Below are positions 7,087-15,958 of a stretch of 64,000 bases of DNA, in pieces. The number at the start of each line of letters is the position of its first letter. The first letter of the stretch is position 1. Made by a program: the position numbers and the translations under genes. Where the stretch lies: positions 27,618 through 91,617 of the forward strand of contig NZ_RWKW01000026.1 of assembly GCF_003970795.1 (NCBI RefSeq). Reading direction: 5' to 3'. The DNA is from Aquibium carbonis. Its GTDB lineage: Bacteria > Pseudomonadota > Alphaproteobacteria > Rhizobiales > Rhizobiaceae. The notes under the pieces were generated by a model. It was given only the letters and a program-made list of their open reading frames with translations, did no database searches and was not told the origin of the DNA.

Positions 7087-7836
7087 TCAGATGCAGCGAC
7101 CACCATCCACTTCAAGGGCGACGCCCGTGATGAAGGCGGCTTCCTCGGAAGCGAGCCATAGCGCGGCATTGGCGATGTCGAGTGGGGTGGAGAGCCGTCC
7201 GAGTGGAATCGAGGCGCGAAACTGCGCGCGCTTTTCCGGCGTGTCCTCGCCCATGAAGGTTGCCAGCATCGGGGTATCGCCCGCCACCGGGCACAGGCAA
7301 TTGACCCGGATGTTCTTCGGCGCGAGTTCGACCGCCATCGATTTGGTGGCGGTGATCGTCCAGCCCTTCGAGGCGTTGTACCAGGTCAGCCCGGGACGCG
7401 GGCGAAGCCCGGCGGTGGAGGCCGTGGTGATGATCGAGCCACCGCCCTGCTTCTCCATGATCGGGACCACCAGGCGCGCCGTATGGTAGATCGCCTTCAT
7501 GTTGACGGCGGTGATCAGGTCGAAGATCGTTTCGTCCACTTCCGTCAGCGGCCCGTTGCGATGCGAGTAGCCGGCATTGTTGACCATGACGTCGAGCCGA
7601 CCGAACCTGTCCATGCAGGCCGCGACCATGTTTTCGATGTCCGACGCGTTGGTGACGTCAGCCGTGACCGGGATCGCCGCCTCGCCGATCTCGCCCGCCA
7701 CACGCTCGGCGCCCTTGGCGTTGAGGTCGGCGACCACGACCCTGGCGCCTTCCTCGGCAAAACGCTTGGCCATGCCTTCGCCGAAGCCCGACGCCGCGCC
7801 GGTGATCACGGCAACCTTGTTTTCAAGACGAGCCAT
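7087..7836 (-). CDS. SDR family NAD(P)-dependent oxidoreductase
   Basis: A 249-residue classical short-chain dehydrogenase. It has the cofactor motif TGAASGFG near the N-terminus, an aspartate after beta2 (VVADLN) that suggests NAD preference, NNAG, the catalytic serine in TTASTAG, the YNASK catalytic pair and a C-terminal GVALEVDGGRCI. The ATG at 7836 (MARLENK) is preferred over 7845 because AAGGAG lies about 10 bases before it. It lies downstream of the aldehyde dehydrogenase on the same strand, 76 bp apart, and may share its transcript. An alcohol or polyol substrate is likely but not readable. Confidence 0.85.
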   Translation of the reverse strand: MARLENKVAVITGAASGFGEGMAKRFAEEGARVVVADLNAKGAERVAGEIGEAAIPVTADVTNASDIENMVAACMDRFGRLDVMVNNAGYSHRNGPLTEVDETIFDLITAVNMKAIYHTARLVVPIMEKQGGGSIITTASTAGLRPRPGLTWYNASKGWTITATKSMAVELAPKNIRVNCLCPVAGDTPMLATFMGEDTPEKRAQFRASIPLGRLSTPLDIANAALWLASEEAAFITGVALEVDGGRCI

Positions 7837-7912
7837 TCCTTGCATTCTCCTTGATCTGAATCATCGTCACCGGTCAGCCCGCGCGGCTTCCAGAACGGCG
7901 AGCCAAACGGCC

Positions 7913-9388
7913 TTACCCGTGGTTGAAGACGATCGTCTTAGTGGCGCTCATGTCGTAGAGGGCCTCGAAGCCCTTCTCCCGGCCATGACCGGACTTCTTG
8001 AAGCCGCCGAAAGGCAGTTCGATGCCGCCGCCCGCGCCATAGCCGTTGACGAAGACCTGGCCGGCGCGGACGCGCTTGGCGACCCGATGCTGCCGGCCGC
8101 CGTCGCGGGTCCATACGCCTGCCACCAGACCGAATTCGGTGCCGTTGGCGATGCGGATCGCATCCGCCTCGTCCTCGAACGGCGTGACGGCGAGCACGGG
8201 GCCGAAAACTTCCTCCTGCGCGATCGCCTTTTCGGGATCGACCGAGCCGAACAGCGCCGGCGCGAAATAATAGCCGCCCGCAGGCGCATCGCCGGCCACG
8301 GAACCGCGCGCCAAGAGCGCGATGCCGGCTTCCTCGGCGGCGGCGACCATGCCGGCCACCCGCTCCTGCTGCTTGCGATTGATCAGCGGACCAAGATCGA
8401 GATCCGCATCGTGCGGGCCGGCCACCAGCTTCGAAAAACGCTCGGCGAGACCCGTCGCCACGGCCTCGTAGACCTCGCGCTGGACGAGAATGCGGCTGCC
8501 GGCCGAACAGGTCTGGCCGCCGTTCTGGATGATGGCGTTGACGAGAACAGGCATCGCCGCGTCGAGGTCGGCGTCGGCGAAGACGATCTGCGGCGACTTG
8601 CCGCCGAGCTCCATGGTGACGCCGCGGTTGTTGACGGCGGCCGCCTGCTGGATCGCGGTGCCCGTGAGCGTCGACCCGGTGAAGGTCACGTAGTCGACCA
8701 TGGGATGCGCCGACAACGCCGCACCCGCGTCGCGGCCGTAGCCGGTGATCACGTTGAACACGCCTTCGGGAACGCCCGCCTCATGCGCGAGCTCGGCGAT
8801 GCGGATGGCGCTGAGGGAAGCGTCTTCGGCCGGCTTCACCACCAGCGTGTTGCCCATGGCGAGCGCTGCCCCGGCCACGCGCGCCAGGATCTGCAGCGGA
8901 TAGTTCCATGGGATGATGCCGGCGACGACGCCGTGCGGTTCGCGCAGCGTCAGCGCTGTGTAGCCCGGCAGGAAGGGGATCGTGTCGCCATGAATCTTGT
9001 CGCCGGCCCCGCCGTAGAACTCGTAGTAGCGCATGGTGGCCGTGACGTCGGCCTTGCCCTGGCGGATCGGCTTGCCGGTGTCGCGCGATTCGAGCGCGGC
9101 GAGTTCGTCCCCGTGCTTTTCCACAAGCAGGCCGAGCCGGGTGAGGCAGCGGCCGCGCTCGACCGCCGGCATGCGGCTCCACGGTCCGTCCTCGAAGGCG
9201 CGGGCGGCCGCGCGCACGGCGCGATCGACATCCTGCGCCCCGCTTTCCGGGATCGACGCGAAGACCTTGCCATCCGACGGGGAGGCAACGTCGATTCGCT
9301 TGCCGGAAACGGACTCGACCTGGCGGCCACCGATGAAGTTCATGAAGGCGAGGCCTTCCGCCACCGTGCGCGAGATATGCGTGCCCAT
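7913..9388 (-). CDS. Aldehyde dehydrogenase (PuuC/betaine-aldehyde type)
   Basis: An NAD(P)-dependent aldehyde oxidoreductase of about 491 residues. It carries the IIPWNYPL cofactor block, the catalytic glutamate in MELGGKSPQ (about residue 260), the nucleophilic cysteine in GGQTCSAGSR (about residue 294) and EEVFGPVL. A start at 9388 is preferred, with GGAG 8 bases upstream. The frame stays open to 9493 but that extension has no family similarity. It could oxidise gamma-glutamylaminobutyraldehyde from the amine route at 0.7-4 kb, or another aldehyde. It is divergent from zwf. Confidence 0.85.
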   Translation of the reverse strand: MGTHISRTVAEGLAFMNFIGGRQVESVSGKRIDVASPSDGKVFASIPESGAQDVDRAVRAAARAFEDGPWSRMPAVERGRCLTRLGLLVEKHGDELAALESRDTGKPIRQGKADVTATMRYYEFYGGAGDKIHGDTIPFLPGYTALTLREPHGVVAGIIPWNYPLQILARVAGAALAMGNTLVVKPAEDASLSAIRIAELAHEAGVPEGVFNVITGYGRDAGAALSAHPMVDYVTFTGSTLTGTAIQQAAAVNNRGVTMELGGKSPQIVFADADLDAAMPVLVNAIIQNGGQTCSAGSRILVQREVYEAVATGLAERFSKLVAGPHDADLDLGPLINRKQQERVAGMVAAAEEAGIALLARGSVAGDAPAGGYYFAPALFGSVDPEKAIAQEEVFGPVLAVTPFEDEADAIRIANGTEFGLVAGVWTRDGGRQHRVAKRVRAGQVFVNGYGAGGGIELPFGGFKKSGHGREKGFEALYDMSATKTIVFNHG

Positions 9389-9548
9389 CCTGCCGACTCC
9401 GTTTGCGCTTCCCAAAGGCCCCGTCTTATGTTGCATTGCAACAGGGGCCGGACGTCGAGACATGGTGAAAGCCTCGCCTCCCGCGCCTGTCAAGCATGTT
9501 CCCGGAAAGGCATCCCGCTGGCCTTCCGGAATGGACCGCTCTGGCCTT

Positions 9549-9563
9549 TCTAAATCGATTAGA
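9549..9563. promoter_or_regulatory. Candidate operator upstream of zwf
   Basis: TCTAA-N5-TTAGA, with the smaller perfect palindrome AATCGATT in its centre, lies about 40 bp before the zwf start in the divergent region shared with the aldehyde dehydrogenase. A CG-centred palindrome flanked by A/T is typical of LacI-family operators. No LacI regulator gene is in the window, so this is a weak call. Confidence 0.35.
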
Positions 9564-9603
9564 TTATAGCCCCCGATGAAACTGCTTCGGAAAGCGCGAA
9601 ATC

Positions 9604-11073
9604 ATGACGAGCCAGATCATCCCAGTCGAGCCTTTCGACTTCATTGCCTTCGGCGCCACGGGCGACCTGGCCGAGCGCAAGCTCCTGCCGGCATTGTACC
9701 AGCGGCAGATCGCCGGGCAGTTCTCCGAGCCGACCCGGGTGGTGGGCGCGTCGCGTTCGAAGCTGACCAACAAGGAGTATCGCGAGTTCGCCCGGAAGGC
9801 GATCGTCGACCACGTGCCGGAGAAATATATCGTCGCCGAGGAACTCGATCGCTTTCTCGCCCGCCTTTCCTACGTGGCGGTCGACGCGCTGTCGGGCCAG
9901 GGCTTCGAGGCGCTGAAGAAGATCGTCGGCGACAGCGACCGCATCCGGGTCTTCTACATGGCCGTGGCGCCGTCGCTGTTCGGCGACATCTGCCTCAAAC
10001 TGAAGGAGCACGGCCTCGCCTCCCCGCAGGCGCGCATCGTCGTCGAAAAGCCGATCGGTCGCGACCTCGCCTCGGCCCAGGCGCTGAACGACCAGATCGG
10101 CCAGGTCTTCGACGAGCACCAGATCTTCCGTATCGACCACTATCTCGGCAAGGAAACGGTGCAGAACCTGATGGCGCTGCGCTTCGCCAATGCGCTTTAC
10201 GAGCCCTTGTGGAATTCCGCCCACATCGACCACGTCCAGATCTCGGTCGCCGAGACCGTCGGGCTGGAGGACCGCGTCAGCTACTACGACAAGGCCGGCG
10301 CGCTGCGCGACATGGTGCAGAACCACATCCTGCAGCTCCTCTGTCTCGTCGCCATGGAAGCGCCCGCCTCGATGGACGCGGATGCGGTGCGCGACGAGAA
10401 GCTGAAGGTGCTGCGATCGCTGCGCCATATCAATGGCGGCGAAGCCTCCAAGATCACCGTCCGCGGCCAGTATCGCGCCGGCGCGTCTTCCGGCGGGGCC
10501 GTACGCGGCTACGCCGACGAGCTGGGCGGCCCGAGCGGCACCGAAACCTTCGTCGCCATCAAGGCCGAGATCGCCAACTGGCGCTGGGCCGGCGTGCCCT
10601 TCTACCTGCGCACCGGCAAGCGGCTCGCCACCCGCGCCTCCGAGATCGTGATCGAGTTCAAACATATCCCCCACTCGATTTTCGGGGAGCAGGCCGGCAT
10701 GGTCTACGCCAACCAGCTCGTCATCCGCCTCCAGCCCGACGAGGGCGTGCGGCAGTGGATCATGATCAAGGATCCCGGCCCCGGCGGCATGCGCCTGCGC
10801 CACGTGCCGCTCGACATGAGCTTCGCCCAGTCCTTCGGCGTCAGGAACCCGGACGCCTATGAGCGGTTGGTGATGGACGTGGTGCGCGGCAACCAGACGC
10901 TGTTCATGCGCCGCGACGAGGTGGAGGCCGCCTGGCGCTGGATTGATCCGATCCATGCGTCGTGGGAAGATTCGGGCCAGGAGCCGCACGGCTACACCGC
11001 AGGCACGTGGGGTCCCTCCGGCTCCATCGCCCTGATCGAGCGCGACGGGCGCACCTGGCACGATCCGCAGTGA
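9604..11073 (+). CDS. zwf: Glucose-6-phosphate 1-dehydrogenase
   Basis: Oxidises glucose 6-phosphate to 6-phosphogluconolactone with NAD(P)+, the entry to the Entner-Doudoroff route. At 489 residues it has the usual length. The N-terminal Rossmann motif is FGATGDLAERKLLPALY and the catalytic signature RIDHYLGKE lies near residues 176-184, followed by the beta/alpha domain with FKHIPHSIF. GGAAAG sits before the ATG. It is the first gene of zwf-pgl-edd; pgl starts about 20 bases after its stop. Confidence 0.97.
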   Translation: MTSQIIPVEPFDFIAFGATGDLAERKLLPALYQRQIAGQFSEPTRVVGASRSKLTNKEYREFARKAIVDHVPEKYIVAEELDRFLARLSYVAVDALSGQGFEALKKIVGDSDRIRVFYMAVAPSLFGDICLKLKEHGLASPQARIVVEKPIGRDLASAQALNDQIGQVFDEHQIFRIDHYLGKETVQNLMALRFANALYEPLWNSAHIDHVQISVAETVGLEDRVSYYDKAGALRDMVQNHILQLLCLVAMEAPASMDADAVRDEKLKVLRSLRHINGGEASKITVRGQYRAGASSGGAVRGYADELGGPSGTETFVAIKAEIANWRWAGVPFYLRTGKRLATRASEIVIEFKHIPHSIFGEQAGMVYANQLVIRLQPDEGVRQWIMIKDPGPGGMRLRHVPLDMSFAQSFGVRNPDAYERLVMDVVRGNQTLFMRRDEVEAAWRWIDPIHASWEDSGQEPHGYTAGTWGPSGSIALIERDGRTWHDPQ

Positions 11074-11093
11074 CGAGAATGGGAGAAAGAGGC

Positions 11094-11795
11094 GTGGACA
11101 GGACAGATTTCTCGACCCCGCAGGACCTCGCCCACTCGCTGGCCGACGCCGTCGCCAACGCCCTGCGCGAGGCGATGCGCGAGCGCGGCGGCGCCACGCT
11201 GGCCGTTTCGGGCGGCACGACGCCGGTTCGTTTCTTCGAGGCCCTTTCGGCCCAGGACCTCGACTGGTCGAAGGTCTCCGTCACACTCGTCGACGAGCGG
11301 TACGTGCCGCCGAGTTCCGACCGGTCCAACGAGAGGCTGGCGCGCATGCACCTGCTGCGGGGGCCGGCGGAGACAGCCCATCTCATCCCGCTCTACAGCG
11401 AGGCCGACAGTGTCGAGGTAGCGGCCCAGCGCGCCGACCTGCGGATGCTGGAAATCCTGTTTCCCATCGACGTCGTCGTGCTCGGCATGGGCCATGACGG
11501 CCACACGGCCTCCTTCTTCCCGGACGCCGAGAACCTCGAGGAACTGCTCGATCCCTTGACCCGGCAGGCCGTCTTTGCCGTGCATGCCGTCAGCGCCGGG
11601 GAGCCGCGGCTGACGCTGGCGCTGGCGCGGATCGCCAGCGCGCGGATGCTGGTCCTGCACATCGAGGGCAGCGAGAAGCGCGACGTCCTGAACGCCGCGC
11701 TCGCCGCGCCCGAGGCGCGCCTGCCGATCCGGCGCGTGCTGGACGCCGCCGAAACCACGCCGATCATCTACTGGGCTCCCAGCCAGGAAGCGTAG
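11094..11795 (+). CDS. pgl: 6-phosphogluconolactonase
   Basis: Hydrolyses 6-phosphogluconolactone to 6-phosphogluconate. About 233 residues of the NagB/RpiA-like fold, with [23 protein letters not shown] and [13 protein letters not shown], the sugar-phosphate and catalytic loops of the family. I chose the GTG at 11094 because GGGAG lies 8 bases upstream. An in-frame ATG at 11079 is possible but has no good ribosome-binding site. It lies between zwf and edd and ends 2 bases before edd, so the three genes form one operon. Confidence 0.95.
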   Translation: MDRTDFSTPQDLAHSLADAVANALREAMRERGGATLAVSGGTTPVRFFEALSAQDLDWSKVSVTLVDERYVPPSSDRSNERLARMHLLRGPAETAHLIPLYSEADSVEVAAQRADLRMLEILFPIDVVVLGMGHDGHTASFFPDAENLEELLDPLTRQAVFAVHAVSAGEPRLTLALARIASARMLVLHIEGSEKRDVLNAALAAPEARLPIRRVLDAAETTPIIYWAPSQEA

Positions 11796-11797
11796 CC

Positions 11798-13624
<1,827 letters not shown>

Positions 13625-13714
13625 GGGTGCCGGGAACTCGCCGCACGGTCGCGAGATGGCGCCTTTGACGAAACCGATTGCCCGGCGCGGCGCTCGCGGC
13701 TAGTGTCCGCGGCC

Positions 13715-13894
13715 ATGAAGAAGGTTCTGCTCATCGCCCTCGCCGCCCCGCTGATGCTTTCGGCCTGCGGCGGCTCGCCTTATCGCATCGAGACCCGCGA
13801 CGCCGTCGAGCCGCCGCCGGAGGTAATGACGCAGGATCGGCTGGACGCCATCGTCCGCGAACGCCAGATCGATATGTCGAAAAGCGGCCGCTGA
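13715..13894 (+). CDS. Small putative outer-membrane lipoprotein
   Basis: 59 residues beginning MKKVLLIALAAPLMLSAC, a signal peptide ending in a clear lipobox (LSAC), so the mature protein would be a lipidated peptide of about 40 residues. The rest is polar and rich in charged residues, with no recognisable domain. An upstream in-frame GTG at 13703 adds four residues, but the ATG makes the better signal peptide. It resembles small rhizobial lipoproteins of unknown role. It converges on the AraC-type regulator gene. Confidence 0.7.
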   Translation: MKKVLLIALAAPLMLSACGGSPYRIETRDAVEPPPEVMTQDRLDAIVRERQIDMSKSGR

Positions 13895-13923
13895 CGCTCG
13901 TTCGACCGGAATAGCCTGCGATA

Positions 13924-14886
13924 TCAGTAGGTCGTGCGACGTTCTTCGCTCGGCGGCCGACCGAACTGCAGCCGGTAGCTCTGCGCGAAGTAGGAGTGCG
14001 AGGTGAAGCCGGTCGCGATCGCGACGTCGAGGATCGGCAGGTTGGTCTGCCGCAAGAGTTCGCGCGCCCGCTCGAGCCGCAGCCGCATGTAGTAGCGGCC
14101 TGGCGTCATGTTGAGATGGCGCAGGAACAGCCGCTCGACCTGCCGCACCGACAATCCGGCCGATTTCGCCAGTTCGACCGCCGAAAGCGGTTCGTCCAGC
14201 CGCTCGGCCATCAGAGCGACGATCTTCTTCAGCTTTTCCGATTTGCCGGTGAGATCGCGTTCCGGCCCGACACGCTGGCGGTCGGTGGCGCCGCGGATAC
14301 GCTCGTGGTGAAACTGGTTCGCCACCTCGTTGGCGACGCTGGCGCCGAAATCCGCCCGCACGATCTCCAGCATCAGATCGATCGACGTGGTGCCGCCGGC
14401 GCAGGTGTAGCGCTTGCGGTCGATCTCGAAGACGTTGCCGGTGCACTGGATGTCGGGGAACCGCTCCTGGAAGCCGGCGCGGTTTTCCCAGTGGATGGTG
14501 CAGCGATAGCCTTCGAGCTGGCCGGCTTCGGCCAGGAGATGCGCGCCGACCGACAAGGCGCCGAGCGCGCCGCCCTTGCGTCCCCAGGAGCGCAGCGCGC
14601 CGAGCGCCTTGCTCTTGCCGGGAAATTCGGTCGCCAGCCCGACGCAGACGAACAGGATGTCGGCGGCGGGCATGTCGGCGACCGCATAGTCGACCTTGAG
14701 CGGCAGGCCGTTGGACGCGATCACCGATTCGCCGTCCACGGAGACGGTCTTCCAGGCGTAGTGGTCGCGTCCGATGAGCCGGTTGGTCGACCGGAACGTA
14801 TCGATCGCCGCCGCCAGCGAGAACATGGAAAACTTGTCCACGAGCAGGAAGGCGAATTGTCGGACGGGATCGACGTTATCGGCCAT
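13924..14886 (-). CDS. GlxA-type AraC family transcriptional regulator
   Basis: 320 residues: an N-terminal DJ-1/PfpI (class I amidotransferase-like) domain, about 1-190, and a C-terminal AraC DNA-binding pair of helix-turn-helices, about 215-315, with LSVRQVERLFLRHLNMTPGRYY and VAIATGFTSHSYFAQSYR. At the elbow where true glutaminases have the nucleophilic cysteine it reads GALSVGAHLLAEAG, so the domain is a ligand sensor rather than an enzyme. Relatives control choline, betaine or carnitine catabolism, but no such genes are adjacent. It lies 63 bp downstream of folD on the same strand. Confidence 0.85.
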   Translation of the reverse strand: MADNVDPVRQFAFLLVDKFSMFSLAAAIDTFRSTNRLIGRDHYAWKTVSVDGESVIASNGLPLKVDYAVADMPAADILFVCVGLATEFPGKSKALGALRSWGRKGGALGALSVGAHLLAEAGQLEGYRCTIHWENRAGFQERFPDIQCTGNVFEIDRKRYTCAGGTTSIDLMLEIVRADFGASVANEVANQFHHERIRGATDRQRVGPERDLTGKSEKLKKIVALMAERLDEPLSAVELAKSAGLSVRQVERLFLRHLNMTPGRYYMRLRLERARELLRQTNLPILDVAIATGFTSHSYFAQSYRLQFGRPPSEERRTTY

Positions 14887-14949
14887 GGGTTCCGGTGCTG
14901 CTGGAGAGGACGATCCGGATAGCGGACGGCGTTGCCGCCCGCTGCCGCA

Positions 14950-15849
14950 TCAGAAGCGTGGAGGTTCCACCCCGGCCGTACGGCAGGCGGCGACCAGCGT
15001 GTTGGCCATCAGCATGGCGATCGTCATCGGGCCGACGCCTCCGGGCACGGGGGTGATGGCTCCGGCCAGTGGCGCGGCCTCGTCGAAGGCCACGTCGCCC
15101 ACGAGGCGGGTCTTGCCCTCGCCGCGCTCGGGCGCGTCGATGCGATTGATGCCGACGTCGATGACGGTGGCGCCGGGCTTCACCCAGTCGCCCCTGATCA
15201 TTTCCGGACGACCGACCGCCGCCACCAGAATGTCGGCCGTGCGGCAGAGCGCGGGCAGGTCGTGGGTGCGGCTGTGGGCGATCGTCACCGTGCAGTTGGC
15301 GGCCAGCAGCAGGTTCGCCATCGGCTTGCCGACGATGTTGGAACGACCGACGACGACCGCGTTGAGGCCAGACAGGTCACGACCGCGTACCCGTTCGACG
15401 AGGAGCATGGAGCCAGCCGGCGTGCACGGGACGAAGGCCGATGCGATCTCGCCGGTTCCGAGCTTGCCGACATTGACGAAGTGAAAGCCGTCGACGTCCT
15501 TGTCTGGCGAGATCGCCTGGATCACCCGCGCCGAGTCGATCTGCTTCGGCAGCGGCAGCTGCACCAGGATGCCATGGATGGCGGGATCGGCGTTGAGGTC
15601 GCCGATCAACGAAAGCAGCTCGTCCTCCGGCGTCTCGGCTGGCAGTTCGTGCTGCACCGAATGAAAGCCGCATTCCTTGGCCTTGCGCGACTTGGAATTG
15701 ACGTAGACCTGGCTCGCGGGATCCTTGCCGACGATCACGACCGCGATACCCGGCGTCACGCCAACCTCGGCGATCAGCTTCGCCGCGCCCTGCCTGACGG
15801 TCGCGACGACCTCCTCGGCGACCTTCTTGCCATCGATCACGTCCGTCAT
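14950..15849 (-). CDS. folD: Bifunctional methylenetetrahydrofolate dehydrogenase/cyclohydrolase
   Basis: Interconverts 5,10-methylene-, methenyl- and 10-formyl-tetrahydrofolate. About 299 residues. It shows [13 protein letters not shown], containing the catalytic tyrosine and lysine, [10 protein letters not shown], the cofactor segment [17 protein letters not shown], and the C-terminal signature [15 protein letters not shown]. The ATG at 15849 is chosen because GGAGGAAGAGGC lies directly before it; the open frame extends six codons further. Confidence 0.96.
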   Translation of the reverse strand: MTDVIDGKKVAEEVVATVRQGAAKLIAEVGVTPGIAVVIVGKDPASQVYVNSKSRKAKECGFHSVQHELPAETPEDELLSLIGDLNADPAIHGILVQLPLPKQIDSARVIQAISPDKDVDGFHFVNVGKLGTGEIASAFVPCTPAGSMLLVERVRGRDLSGLNAVVVGRSNIVGKPMANLLLAANCTVTIAHSRTHDLPALCRTADILVAAVGRPEMIRGDWVKPGATVIDVGINRIDAPERGEGKTRLVGDVAFDEAAPLAGAITPVPGGVGPMTIAMLMANTLVAACRTAGVEPPRF

Positions 15850-15958
15850 GCCTCTTCCTCCTGCCATGCCTAGTGGATGCGAGGCTTATCCGACATTTGC
15901 CGCGATCGTAAGCGCGACAATGCGCCGTCCCATGCCGTTCTGCCGAAAATCGATCCGA

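Noticed and set aside
5373..7130. A 585-codon open frame antisense to the SLC13 gene
   Set aside because: Its composition (Asp, Arg, Gln, His throughout) is that of a GC-rich shadow frame and it lies opposite a well-supported transporter.
7851..7864. Second FNR-like box TTGATCTGAATCAT before the SDR gene
   Set aside because: One half-site is imperfect and it overlaps the gene's ribosome-binding sequence, so it cannot act as an activator site.
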